Assembly (NCBI GenBank): GCA_963768715.1
Contig: CAVYJC010000011.1
Location: 841,987-905,986, forward strand
DNA length: 64,000 nt
Direction: 5' to 3'
DNA from: DATKEJ01 sp963768715
GTDB taxonomy: Bacteria > Bacteroidota > Rhodothermia > Rhodothermales > DATKEJ01
Shown here: positions 43,536 through 52,518 of the stretch, one piece after another
Position numbering within the stretch: the stretch's first letter is position 1
Layout: the number at the start of each line of letters is the position of its first letter
Position numbers and translations under genes: made by a program
The notes under the pieces: model-generated
Databases searched by the model: none
Seen by the model: the letters and a program-made list of their open reading frames with translations, nothing else
Told to the model about the DNA's origin: nothing

Positions 43536-44713
43536 TGGGTTTTCTCCTGTCCCTCCACGGAGGACATTTTGTTCGTGGAAGGGCTCCTCTCCGCGTTTCT
43601 TTGGGAGAACGCGCGCCACCTGATGCGGTCTTCGTCATTCTTGGTCTCTCCTGATTTTTCGCGCAGCACCTCAACCGCCTTGCGGAATCGATCAATCTCG
43701 TCTTCGTACCAGGCGATTGCATCGGCTCCAATGCGGAAGCCCTGGAGGTCCTCCGGCAAATGCGCGGGATCGATCGCGCATACCCATCCATCCTCGAACG
43801 GACTTTCATTCACCCGTTCCGGGTGCGACGCAAGTGACTCGTTCAGAAAAGCAACCTTGCCTCCTGCCGGAGACGGGAATGTCAGTTCGCTGCCTCCCCG
43901 GTGGAGCGTGAACAGCGAATCACCCTTTCCCAGTACCGCGCCGACATGCGGAAGGGTTACGCCTTCCACGATGCCGAGAAGTTTCTGGGCGAAGTCATCC
44001 ACGCCAATAAGCAGCATTCCGTCCGGCTGAATGTTGATCCAGGTGTGCTCGGGCGCCACGAAGATCCCCGCAGGCACGTTGAAGTCGTGTTCGGATCGTG
44101 ACAGGCCCCTTGACGGCGTCACGAGACGTACTTCGGGACGCGCTTCACGTTCGAGACGATCCTCACGCCGAATCACCAGCTTGTCCACGAACTCCACCAG
44201 TTCGTCGGCCGTGAACGGCTTCTGCACGTAATCCATGGCGCCGTATTTCATGGCGTCGACAGCGGATTCAATCGTCGCATAACCGGTGATCATCGCGACG
44301 TCGATTTCGGGCCGCATGTGCTTCACGGCCTTGACGACGTCGAGTCCATCCATGTCCGGCATCTTCAGATCCGTGAACACGAAGTCGTAATCACGTTTTC
44401 TGATGAGTCCGAGCGCTTCGGGACCGGTCTCGACGGTATCGACGGAATAGCCCGCCAGCACGAGAATCTTCCGGAAGCTGTCGAGTACGATGGCCTCATC
44501 GTCCACCGCGAGGATGCGTGCTTTCGGTTCGGCGACTTCGACCCGCTTAAGGCTGGTTGCCTCGTCGGTGTAGTCGAGGCGAAGGCCGATATCGAGCGCC
44601 TCCTGGCGCTGCCGGCGACGCTTCGTTTCATGAAAATGCCGGATCGTCAGTCGCGTCGCAATGTCCACGATCGCAAACACAACGATCGTCAGAATCACCA
44701 ATAAAGGGACCAT
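43532..44713 (-). CDS. Membrane-anchored response regulator fused to GcvH-like domain
   Basis: About 393 residues: an N-terminal membrane helix (PLLVILTIVVFAIVDIA, residues 3-19), a linker, a receiver (ILAVDDEAIVLDSF; phospho-Asp in FTDLKMPDMDG; YVQKPF), then a GcvH-like domain (APEHTWINIQPDGMLLIGVDDFAQKLLG, ..VTLPHVGAVLGKGDSLFTL, SPAGGKVAFLNESL, ESPFEDGWVCAI). The loop that would carry the lipoyl lysine reads HRGGSELTF with no lysine. No DNA-binding output. A membrane-bound receiver is unusual. First gene of the redox operon. An in-frame start at 44758 adds 15 poorly supported residues. Confidence 0.85.
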   Translation of the reverse strand: MVPLLVILTIVVFAIVDIATRLTIRHFHETKRRRQRQEALDIGLRLDYTDEATSLKRVEVAEPKARILAVDDEAIVLDSFRKILVLAGYSVDTVETGPEALGLIRKRDYDFVFTDLKMPDMDGLDVVKAVKHMRPEIDVAMITGYATIESAVDAMKYGAMDYVQKPFTADELVEFVDKLVIRREDRLEREARPEVRLVTPSRGLSRSEHDFNVPAGIFVAPEHTWINIQPDGMLLIGVDDFAQKLLGIVEGVTLPHVGAVLGKGDSLFTLHRGGSELTFPSPAGGKVAFLNESLASHPERVNESPFEDGWVCAIDPAHLPEDLQGFRIGADAIAWYEDEIDRFRKAVEVLREKSGETKNDEDRIRWRAFSQRNAERSPSTNKMSSVEGQEKTQ

Positions 44714-45149
44714 CGGTAACACCTCGAGCCTCAGGTTGCATTGTGTGACCCCGGCCAAGCGCTATTGCGTCCCGAGCCCCTTTTTCAGGGCCTGCCCAAC
44801 AATACTCCCGGCACAGATAGACAGGTGCGGGGGAAATACCTACTGGACTGCAAGGATATTGTGGGGTGCTTTACCGGGTGAAAGCGGCGTTACGAAGCCT
44901 CGTCTGACCTGCTCGAATCGGCGACGACTACCAGAGAAATGCGTCGCACCTTCAGGTACGTGGCACTCCTCTCGGACATATAGATCTGATCACAGACCGG
45001 CTCATCTTGCGAAATTGCGTCATCAAAGGTATCAGAACACGCTCTTCGTAAATGCCGGCATTTGCGCGTCTGGTGACGAGTGTTGATATTCGCAGCCGGC
45101 GACATGATCCCCTCGAACGTCGCCTACTAGCCACCTTACCCTCATTTCG
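44714..45149. other. Divergent promoter region of redox operon and OmpA-family gene
   Basis: About 430 bases with no supported gene. Must contain the promoter of the seven-gene redox operon (leftward) and of the OmpA-family gene (rightward). Searched by eye for a sigma-54 TGGCAC-N5-TTGC site and for palindromes; neither was convincing. Confidence 0.5.
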
Positions 45150-46130
45150 ATGCGAGCACTCACACTGTTTGTTCTCACAGTCATCTTCCTGCCCCGGCCT
45201 GCCGAGGGACAGGATATAGAAGGCAGCCACGACCATCCCGCCCTCACACGCTACCCGGGCTCAACGATTCCGTGGTACGAGGTCGACAACTATCGCCCGT
45301 ATCGAGTCGCAACGGGCCCCGTCACAGGTTACCGTCAGATCGACAACTGGATCGACACGGAGGGGCGGGTGACGCGGATATACTATGCGCTGGACGGAAG
45401 CGATCGGACATACAATGAAGTCTATCTCAACTACAAGAAAGCAGTAGAAAAGGCCGGCTTTGAGATTCTTGGCGCCGGACTGCACGACGCGAGCGCTCGC
45501 AGCGGAGATGTCGGCTCGAGGCGGTGGCAGGCTGTATTTTTCGACGCCAATCCATTCACTAAACCGGGACGCGTCGGAGAGATGACAAGCGGCTCGGCGA
45601 CCTCAGGAGGGCGCGGATCGATTGTCGCCACCAAGGATCGCGCTGCCGGGAGGATCTATCTTGCCATCTCAGTCTACCAGTACAGCGATCAGACCGTGGG
45701 AACGCTCGTCGATATCGTTGAGGTCGAATCGGCTGAAACGGGCTTGGTCGCCATCGATGCCGAAGCTATCGGAGCGGGGATCGAGGAGCAGGGACGCGTC
45801 GTGCTCGACGGGGTCCTGTTTGATTTCGACAAAGCGACGCTTCAAGCTGCTTCGACCGCTGCCCTTGAGCAAATTGCCGCCTACCTCAAAGCGAATACGG
45901 ATAGGTCCTTCTTCGTCGTGGGCCATACGGACTCGAAGGGCACGTTCGCCTACAATCAGGCGCTTTCAACCGACAGAGCTCGTGCGGTTGTCGACGCGCT
46001 CGCCAGGGAGTTCGGAGTCGAGCGCTCCAGACTCGAACCGTACGGTGTTGGTCCTCTCGCTCCGGTCTTCTCAAATGCTTCCGAATCCGGGAGAGACCGA
46101 AACCGGCGCGTCGAACTGGTGGAGCGTTAG
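45150..46130 (+). CDS. OmpA-family outer membrane lipoprotein-like protein
   Basis: A 326-residue exported protein. Signal peptide RALTLFVLTVIFLPRPAEGQ; a central domain with VDNYRPYRVATGPVTGYRQIDNWID similar to DUF4892-type proteins; and a C-terminal OmpA peptidoglycan-binding domain (VLFDFDKATLQAAST, FFVVGHTDSKGTFAYNQALSTDRARAV, RNRRVELVER). It would tether the outer membrane to peptidoglycan. Divergent from the redox operon. Confidence 0.9.
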   Translation: MRALTLFVLTVIFLPRPAEGQDIEGSHDHPALTRYPGSTIPWYEVDNYRPYRVATGPVTGYRQIDNWIDTEGRVTRIYYALDGSDRTYNEVYLNYKKAVEKAGFEILGAGLHDASARSGDVGSRRWQAVFFDANPFTKPGRVGEMTSGSATSGGRGSIVATKDRAAGRIYLAISVYQYSDQTVGTLVDIVEVESAETGLVAIDAEAIGAGIEEQGRVVLDGVLFDFDKATLQAASTAALEQIAAYLKANTDRSFFVVGHTDSKGTFAYNQALSTDRARAVVDALAREFGVERSRLEPYGVGPLAPVFSNASESGRDRNRRVELVER

Positions 46131-46483
46131 CCCCGAAACAAACTGCCTGAGCCGCCTTCTCCACCTCCTGTTAGCGGCCCGCAAATCCCTCACTCGGCCG
46201 AGTCCGGTCACGGGCCCCGATCCACTTCCTTGTCAACGGTCGAAAGGATGTTTACATTCGTTGATTGAACCAAAATCCACCCTTACTTGAGTTGCTGAGA
46301 ACCCCAGGTAGCGGCAACCACTTGTGAGACATTCCGTCACATGCCCGCCTTTGATCAGGATCGCGGCCTGATGAAGACGATTGCGCCGGCCGGAAGATCG
46401 GCCGCTTGGTTTCGCCGTCCCTCTGACCCGGAGGAGGCTGTGACGAACTTCTCAGCAACTTTCACCAATTAGGAGCAAGCAGT
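46131..46483. other. Intergenic region
   Basis: About 350 bases between the OmpA-family gene and the FAD oxidase. No gene, repeat array or strong hairpin recognised. The last 20 bases hold an AGGAGC ribosome site for the next gene. Confidence 0.5.
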
Positions 46484-47871
46484 ATGGCTAATCTGTCAGC
46501 AGAGAAGGTCCAGGAGTTGAAAAGTGGCGTGAAAGGCCGCGTCATTACTCCATCAGACGGCGACTACGACGAGGTCCGAACAATTTGGAACGCCATGATC
46601 GACAAGCGGCCGGCATTGATCGTGCAGTGCACTAACGCGGACGACGTCGCGCTGTCGCTGGCATTCGGACAGGAGAATGACCTGGAAATTTCGATCCGTG
46701 GTGTTGGCCACAACATCGCCGGCAATTCGATTTGCGACGACGGGCTGATGATCGACTTGTCTACCATGAGAGAAGTTAAGTGTGGACGCGGAGCGGCGCG
46801 CCGTGCTTATGTGGATCCCGGTGCCACACTCGGAGACTTCGACAAGGCAGCTCAGGCGCACGGATTAGCGACACCGGTCGGATATCAACTCGATCACCGG
46901 CATTTCAGGCCTTACGCTTGGAGGCGGCATGGGATGGTTGACGAGCAAGTATGGATTTTCGATCGACAACGTCGTGTCCGCGGAAGTCGTCACGGTCGAT
47001 GGACGAAAACTCAAGGCAAGCGCGAACGAGAACCAGGATCTCTTCTGGGCGATTCGTGGGGGTGGAGGAAATTTTGGCGTGATCACGCGATGGGAATTCA
47101 AGCTCCATCCCGTTGGACCCGAAGTCACAGCGGGTTTGATCGTGTACCCACTGGCCCAGGCTGAAGCGGTGCTGAAAGATACCGTGAGTTCGCAGCCACG
47201 TGCGCCGCAGAGAATGACCGTTTGGGTCGTGTTGCGGAAGGCACCGCCCCTACCGTTCCTCCGGAGGACGTTCACGGAACGAAGTTGTCGTGCATGGCGG
47301 CTTTTTGCATTCCGGAAATGCAGAAGACGGCCAGAGAGCGCTGGCGCCGCTTCAAAGGCTCGGGACGCCGCACGGGGTGCATGTGGGTCCTGTGCCGTTC
47401 GCTGACTGGCAACAGGCGTTCGATCCGTTGCTCGAGGCGGATTCCGGAATTACTGGAAATCCCACAACTTTACCGAGCTAAGCGATGGCGCCCTCGACAC
47501 GATGATCGAGTAGAGGCAAACCCTCCCGACTCCGCATTCGCGAAATCTTCATTGCGCACGTCGAAAGGGGCAGCGGAGGAGGTGGCGCCGGACGCAACGG
47601 CATACAGGCATCGAGAGGTGAGTTCGTCCTTAACGTCCACGCCCGATGGGAAGAGGCCTCAGAAGATAAGGCGATGATCGCTTGGGCCCGCGAATTCTTC
47701 GATGCGACCAAACCGTATGCCTCGGGAGGGGCCTACATCAATTTCATGACCGAGGAGAGAAGGAGGGCGCGTGGGACGGTGTACGGCGAAAACCTCGATC
47801 GCCTGAAGGCGATCAAGCGCAAGTACGATCCGAACAACGTGCTGCATTTGAATCAGAATATTAAGCCGTAG
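46484..47871 (+). pseudogene. BBE-type FAD-linked oxidoreductase, many frameshifts
   Basis: A gene of normal overall length (about 460 codons) split over several frames. Frame 1: KRPALIVQCTNADDVALSLAFGQEN, then SIRGVGHNIAGNSICDDGLMIDLSTM (FAD domain, His site GGGHN-like). Frame 2: LGGGMGWLTSKYGFSIDN, RGGGGNFGVITRWEFKL. Later frames: GGFLHSGNAEDGQRALAPLQ. C-terminal BBE domain: GGAYINFMTEERRRARGTVYGENLDRLKAIKRKYDPNNVLHLNQNI. Family members oxidise sugars or alkaloids via covalent FAD. At least five shifts are needed, concentrated at 46880-47680. Confidence 0.75.
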
Positions 47872-47908
47872 CGTCCGGGGTCCGGGGTCCGGGGTCCGTG
47901 GTCCGCGG
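47872..47908. repeat. Post-stop GTCCGGG repeat
   Basis: Directly after the TAG stop: cgtccggggtccggggtcc and variants to about 47908. Same unit type as at 1919, 19274 and 34464. Confidence 0.85.
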
Positions 47909-47978
47909 GAGAGTCCCTGACCTAGTCCGGCGTCGAGGTGGCTGCGGCTAGGCCACAACAAATTGCGCCTCAAGCCTC

Positions 47979-48542
47979 ATGGACAAAGCCAGAAATGTCG
48001 TTGGCTCAATAGAGGGGGAATATCGACGCTACAAGGCTCTCGGCGAGTCCGCCATGGCTCAGTTATCGGAATCGGAGCTGGCCGTGGCAGGATCTGGCGA
48101 GTCCAATTCTGTCGCGACGATCGCGTGGCATATTGCCGGAAACCTGGCTTCCCGGTTTACCGACTTCTTGACGACTGACGGGGAGAAATCCTGGCGGGAG
48201 CGAGACAACGAGTTCCTGCCACGGACTCCGTCTCGTGAGAAACTCACAGCTCACTGGGAGAAGGGCTGGGAGATGCTGTTCGAGACGCTCAAAACGCTGT
48301 CCGATTCCGATCTCGTTCGACTCATCACAATCCGAGGTGTTGCTCTCCCGGTACATGCAGCATTGCATCGGTCGCTGGCCCATACGGCGTATCACATAGG
48401 ACAAATCGTCTACGTCGCGAAATCAATCCGCGGGCCCGTCTGGGAATCCCTGAGTATTCCTCCGGGTGGGTCTGAGGCCTACAACAAGAATCCGGATCGC
48501 GAGCGTGGCGGGCGCCCATCCGAATCGACAACCGGAGTCTGA
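47979..48542 (+). CDS. DinB-like DUF1572 family protein
   Basis: A 187-residue four-helix-bundle protein. Key lines: SVATIAWHIAGNLASRFTDFLT (first metal His), and AALHRSLAHTAYHIGQIVYVAKSIRG (two further His, as in DinB/YfiT metalloenzymes). The family consists of small metal-binding proteins, some being thiol transferases; the actual activity is unknown. Ends in a disordered tail. It appears to be a stand-alone gene. Confidence 0.85.
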   Translation: MDKARNVVGSIEGEYRRYKALGESAMAQLSESELAVAGSGESNSVATIAWHIAGNLASRFTDFLTTDGEKSWRERDNEFLPRTPSREKLTAHWEKGWEMLFETLKTLSDSDLVRLITIRGVALPVHAALHRSLAHTAYHIGQIVYVAKSIRGPVWESLSIPPGGSEAYNKNPDRERGGRPSESTTGV

Positions 48543-48730
48543 GCCGACGAACAGAAAAGGTCATCTGTCGGTTACCTCTTGGTTACCGGCGCGGAGAAGC
48601 TCAGGCCTGCATCCGCCGGCCGTGAACCCGAGGCTGCTCACTCTCCGGCTTGTCATTAGACCCTGGCTAGCATATTCTTTGATTTCTGCCCTGCGTGCGA
48701 TATCTCACGGCCAAAACTGCCCGAAATCCC

Positions 48731-50254
48731 ATGACTGATCGAATCATTTTCGGCGTCCTCGCTTGTAGCTTTCTCGGCCTCACGTCTTTGTCGGACCTTG
48801 CCGCCCAGAGTCCCCCCTACCAGACCATCGCGTTTCAGGGTTTCCTGACCGATGATCTCGGCGATCCTTTGAACGACCCTGTTGACATCACGTTCAGCTT
48901 CTACTTGCACGAATTTGATTTCTACGGTGACGCGTATTGGAGGGAGACGCACCAGAACGTGTCCGTAAACGATGGCGTTTTCAATGTTAACCTAGGCTCC
49001 ATCACACCGATGGACAATCTTTCCTTCGACATAGGCTACTATGTCGGCATCAGGGTCGGAACGGACCCGGAGATGACCCCGCGAGAGCCACTGAGGGCGG
49101 TGGCATACGCCATGAGTTTGGGGGGTGGGTTTCGGGTGGGACCGGTCGTCAGTTCTAGTGACGCGGCCAACGTTATCGGCGGCATCTCTTTGGCGGTCGA
49201 CAATGTCGTCGGCGTGGCCGTCGGAGGCGGTGGAAACAGGAGCGGGCTCAATACCTTCCACATCGCGTATGGAAACTACGGTACCATCGGTGGAGGCTGG
49301 GGCAACCTGGTTGGCGGGAACAGAACCACCAGTACGGTTCCAACGGACCATCCATACGCAACCGTCGGCGGCGGCAAGGACAATGAGGCATTCGGCACGT
49401 ATTCGACGATCCCGGGTGGATATCTCAATCGTGCGAATGGCCGGCTCAGTTTCGCCGCGGGCTATCGCGGCGTCGCGGACCATGCGGGAACGTTCGTGTG
49501 GGCTGATTCTACGGTCGGCGAATTCACGTCGACGGGCGAAGACCAATTCCTCGTGCGCGCCAAAGGAGGTGTCGGCATCCAGACCGCCTACCCGAGGGGC
49601 ACGGTCTCTGTGACGAGACGGGCTCAGAAACAGGGCTTTCAGCTCGAGCTTCGCAACGAAGGCAGCATTACTGCGCCTAACTACGATGGAATTCGCTTCA
49701 CGCAGGCGACGCTGCCGTCCGACACGCCAACGAATCTTGCGTGGATCAAGGCGCCCTATCAGAACTTCGGCGGGGCCGATATGGAACTCGGCCTTCGCTT
49801 CCACGACGAGCCCATCCTCTATCTCAAGAACATGGGAAATGTTGTCGGAACCCCGGTCCGCGTGGGCGTTGGCACGGCGTCGCCATCCGTCGAACTGGAT
49901 GTCAACGGAGATATCAAAGCGGTCAGCTTGACGGAAACGTCGGATGCACGCTACAAGCGAGGCGTTACCGACCTCCCGAATGCACTCGAAACGGTTTCGA
50001 AACTGCGTGGCGTGCGCTACTACTGGAATCGGGAGGCGTACCCCGAAAAGACGTTTGAAGACGGGCCGCAGCTAGGATTCCTCGCTCAGGAAGTGAGAGA
50101 GATCGTGCCGGAGGTCGTGTCCGAAGACGACAGCGGCTCATTGAGCCTGGCATACGGGAAACTCGTGCCATTGCTCGTGGAAGCCATTAAAGAGCAGCAG
50201 GCACGGATCCAGGCACTCGAAGCCGAGATGTCGGAGCTTCAATCGACGCAATGA
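48731..50254 (+). CDS. Exported surface protein with S74 intramolecular chaperone domain
   Basis: About 507 residues. Signal peptide FGVLACSFLGLTSLSDLAAQ, N-terminal YQTIAFQGFLTDDLGDPLNDPVDITFSFY, a central region of YadA-like head repeats (GGGWGNLVGGNRTT, GGGKDNEAFGTYSTIPGGY), and a C-terminal S74 self-cleaving chaperone (SDARYKRGVTDLPNALETVSKLRGVRYYWN .. LGFLAQEVREIVPEVV) followed by a coiled coil. The S74 domain trimerises beta-helical fibres and is then removed by autoproteolysis (Ser in SDARYKR). No phage genes are nearby, so this is a cell-surface protein. Confidence 0.85.
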   Translation: MTDRIIFGVLACSFLGLTSLSDLAAQSPPYQTIAFQGFLTDDLGDPLNDPVDITFSFYLHEFDFYGDAYWRETHQNVSVNDGVFNVNLGSITPMDNLSFDIGYYVGIRVGTDPEMTPREPLRAVAYAMSLGGGFRVGPVVSSSDAANVIGGISLAVDNVVGVAVGGGGNRSGLNTFHIAYGNYGTIGGGWGNLVGGNRTTSTVPTDHPYATVGGGKDNEAFGTYSTIPGGYLNRANGRLSFAAGYRGVADHAGTFVWADSTVGEFTSTGEDQFLVRAKGGVGIQTAYPRGTVSVTRRAQKQGFQLELRNEGSITAPNYDGIRFTQATLPSDTPTNLAWIKAPYQNFGGADMELGLRFHDEPILYLKNMGNVVGTPVRVGVGTASPSVELDVNGDIKAVSLTETSDARYKRGVTDLPNALETVSKLRGVRYYWNREAYPEKTFEDGPQLGFLAQEVREIVPEVVSEDDSGSLSLAYGKLVPLLVEAIKEQQARIQALEAEMSELQSTQ

Positions 50255-50373
50255 GCCGCCGGTGACCCGTTTACCGCCGGTCATGTCGATCTGCCTGAAT
50301 CTCGTGCGGCCCGCCGACGTTTACCTCGTGTATAGCGTTGGGTCAGCAACGAGACACCCGGCCGGAGGAGGCC

Positions 50374-50859
50374 ATGCGATCCCTACCTCAGCTTCTGATG
50401 CTCGGAATCTTTTTCGCGGGCTGTTCGGTTTTCGGTAGCGACCACGTTCCGCGGACGATGTCGTCCGGCGAGCTGCGTGCTACTCCGGAGACGGTAATCG
50501 TCGACGGCCATGAACTCGCCCTTCGGACCTACATGTGGCGGGATTTCATGCCGATATCCCCTCCTGACGGTAAGCCCTTGACGGCCATATTCTGGGTCTT
50601 CTCGGCGGATTCCTCAGCGCTTCCCGACGGACTCACGGTCGATGCCGCGTGGGTGGTCAAGGATGACGAAATTTGGGATGCTGCCCTGGTCGATGAGAGT
50701 TCGTCCGAGGAAGTGTCTTATCAGTTGGAGCGCGTCGCCCGGGACGGTCCGAAATGGGGACCCGGTGTCAAAGTCGAGGCCGTAGTTCGGTTGCGTGAGG
50801 CGGACGGGAAGACGCATCTGCTTCGAGCTTCGGGTCAAAATATCGAACGGACAGACTGA
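50374..50859 (+). CDS. Small lipoprotein, unknown function
   Basis: About 161 residues with a lipoprotein signal (QLLMLGIFFAGC) and a beta-rich body with no recognised family (WRDFMPISPPDGKPLTAIFWVF). A strong GGAGGAG ribosome site sits just before the ATG at 50374; an in-frame upstream start at 50338 is rejected for that reason. It ends shortly before the palindromic element at 50903-50988. Confidence 0.6.
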   Translation: MRSLPQLLMLGIFFAGCSVFGSDHVPRTMSSGELRATPETVIVDGHELALRTYMWRDFMPISPPDGKPLTAIFWVFSADSSALPDGLTVDAAWVVKDDEIWDAALVDESSSEEVSYQLERVARDGPKWGPGVKVEAVVRLREADGKTHLLRASGQNIERTD

Positions 50860-50902
50860 GAAGCACATCGAACGTCGAGTCCGACGGTGGATTTAAGATT
50901 AT

Positions 50903-50988
50903 GAAGGAATGATGAACACCAGTGTACAGGTCTTTAGACCTGACTGGTTTTAAAACCTGTCAGGTCTAAAGACCGGACCGGTTTCCCC
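50903..50988. repeat. 86-base nested palindromic repeat, copy 1
   Basis: Left arm GGTCTTTAGACCTGA (50930-50944), inner palindrome GGTTTTAAAACC (50947-50958), right arm TCAGGTCTAAAGACC (50961-50975); the arms are perfect complements. Copy 2 at 56146-56231 matches at 82 of 86 positions. This copy ends 18 bases upstream of the alpha/beta hydrolase ATG. The arms themselves contain AGGTCT-TT-AGACCT hairpins. Confidence 0.9.
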
Positions 50989-51006
50989 AACAACGCCGAT
51001 CTGCCC

Positions 51007-51894
51007 ATGTCTCGTCTCATAGGTTCGTATCTGGTCGGCCTCGTCATCGCGGGGTCAATGCTCGGTTGTCACTCCGAACCGCCGGTACCGACCACACGGT
51101 TCGCCGAAGCCGCGGTCAAGGGCACGACCCTCAAGTACGACGTGACGGGCGAAGGACATCCGCTCGTGCTGATACATGGCGGATTCGTGGACCGGCGAAT
51201 GTGGGACGATCAGGTCCCAGTTTTTGCGCAAAGGTACAAGGTGATCCGTGTCGATCTTCGAGGATTCGAAGGGTCTCCGACGCCGGATGAGCCGTTCTCG
51301 TACGTCGATGACCTCGACGGGCTGCTTCGTCAGCTCGATGTGGGTCCTGTGTACCTTCTTGGTCTATCCCTCGGCTCCATGGTCGCAATCGATTTCACGA
51401 TGGACCATCCCGAGGCTGTCGATGCCCTGATTCTCGCCAGTGCTCCCCTCCGTGGGATCAAGACGGAGGATCCGGAGGGGACGATGGAGAAGATGATCAA
51501 CGTGATCAGGACGTTCCGACGAGGGGCAATCGATTCGACGGTGGCACTCACACTGCAACTGCCGGTCTTCCACCCCGCCAAAGAGGACCCAGAGGTTCAG
51601 CGCAAGATGGCAACGATGGTACGAGATAACTTCGGAAACTGGCTGCACTCGATGTCGCTGGTTCGATGGGATTCCGTAGCATCCGCCGATCGGATTGAGT
51701 CGATCAACGTTCCGACGCTCATCGTCGTCGGCGATCGTGACATTTCGAGCATCCAGGCGGCTTCCGACTCACTCCTTGCGGGCATCCCTGGCGCCAAACG
51801 AGTTGTCATCGAAGGCGCCAGTCATCACGTGAACATGGAAGCGCCCGAACTCTTCAACGAGGCCGTCCTCCGTTTCCTCAAAGTACTCCAATAG
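51007..51894 (+). CDS. Alpha/beta hydrolase lipoprotein
   Basis: A 295-residue protein with a lipoprotein signal (LVIAGSMLGC). The hydrolase fold has oxyanion-hole LIHGGFVDRRMWD, nucleophile elbow LGLSLGSMVA (Ser), acid in VVGDRDISS, and catalytic His in GASHHVNMEAPE. It is probably an envelope-anchored esterase or epoxide-hydrolase-type enzyme; the substrate is unknown. The palindromic repeat directly precedes the start. Confidence 0.88.
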   Translation: MSRLIGSYLVGLVIAGSMLGCHSEPPVPTTRFAEAAVKGTTLKYDVTGEGHPLVLIHGGFVDRRMWDDQVPVFAQRYKVIRVDLRGFEGSPTPDEPFSYVDDLDGLLRQLDVGPVYLLGLSLGSMVAIDFTMDHPEAVDALILASAPLRGIKTEDPEGTMEKMINVIRTFRRGAIDSTVALTLQLPVFHPAKEDPEVQRKMATMVRDNFGNWLHSMSLVRWDSVASADRIESINVPTLIVVGDRDISSIQAASDSLLAGIPGAKRVVIEGASHHVNMEAPELFNEAVLRFLKVLQ

Positions 51895-51984
51895 CTACCT
51901 TGCCACCCCACTGCCGTGAACGGGAAACTTACGCCCGCATAGAATCGAATCAGGATCGGGGGTCACTATCTAACTCAGGCGTCC

Positions 51985-52518
51985 ATGTACTCAGTCGAAC
52001 TTATTCGTGATTTCTATACGCACATGGAATGGGCCGACGGCGAAGTCTGGAGAGCTGTCGGAGACCTCGACCCCGACCTGTCCGACGAATTCCTGCACAG
52101 GGTCGCCCATCACCTTCACGCCACGCAGCAGGCTTTTATGAACTACTGGGCCGGAAGGAATGTGATGCCCCCGGACGCGAGTCAATTCTCAACGCTGGAA
52201 GACATTCGCTCCAACGCGCGTCCATTCTACGAGGAAGCGACTGTCTTCCTGACAAGTCTGGAAGATTCGGATCTGGAACGAGCCGCCGTCGTCCCATGGG
52301 CGAAGTACATCACCAGGCTCATCGATCGGGAGCCCGAGCCAACCATGCTCGGCCAGACGCTGTTCCAGGTAGCGATGCACAGCGCCTATCACCGGGGCCA
52401 GATAAATCGTCGTCTCCGGGAGCTGGGCGCCGAGCCGCCGCTCGTCGACTACATCGTCTGGATCTGGCAAGGACGCCCGGAGCCCGAATGGGAAGACGAC
52501 ACACGGGATACCAGATGA
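51985..52518 (+). CDS. DinB family protein
   Basis: A 177-residue DinB/YfiT-like helical-bundle protein. HRVAHHLHATQQAFMNYW has the first metal-binding histidines, and LFQVAMHSAYHRGQINRRLRELG has the second pair (H-x3-H). DinB-like proteins are metal-dependent transferases or of unknown function. The lipase gene starts within its stop (ATGA), so the two are translationally coupled. Confidence 0.88.
   Translation: MYSVELIRDFYTHMEWADGEVWRAVGDLDPDLSDEFLHRVAHHLHATQQAFMNYWAGRNVMPPDASQFSTLEDIRSNARPFYEEATVFLTSLEDSDLERAAVVPWAKYITRLIDREPEPTMLGQTLFQVAMHSAYHRGQINRRLRELGAEPPLVDYIVWIWQGRPEPEWEDDTRDTR

Noticed and set aside
44714..45149. Sigma-54-type promoter (TGGCAC near 44950; TTGGCC near 44750)
   Set aside because: The -12 GC element is missing or at the wrong spacing in both cases.
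52029..52514. A long lipase start inside the DinB gene
   Set aside because: The upstream part is an Arg-rich shadow of DinB; the ATG overlapping the DinB stop gives a normal lipase.
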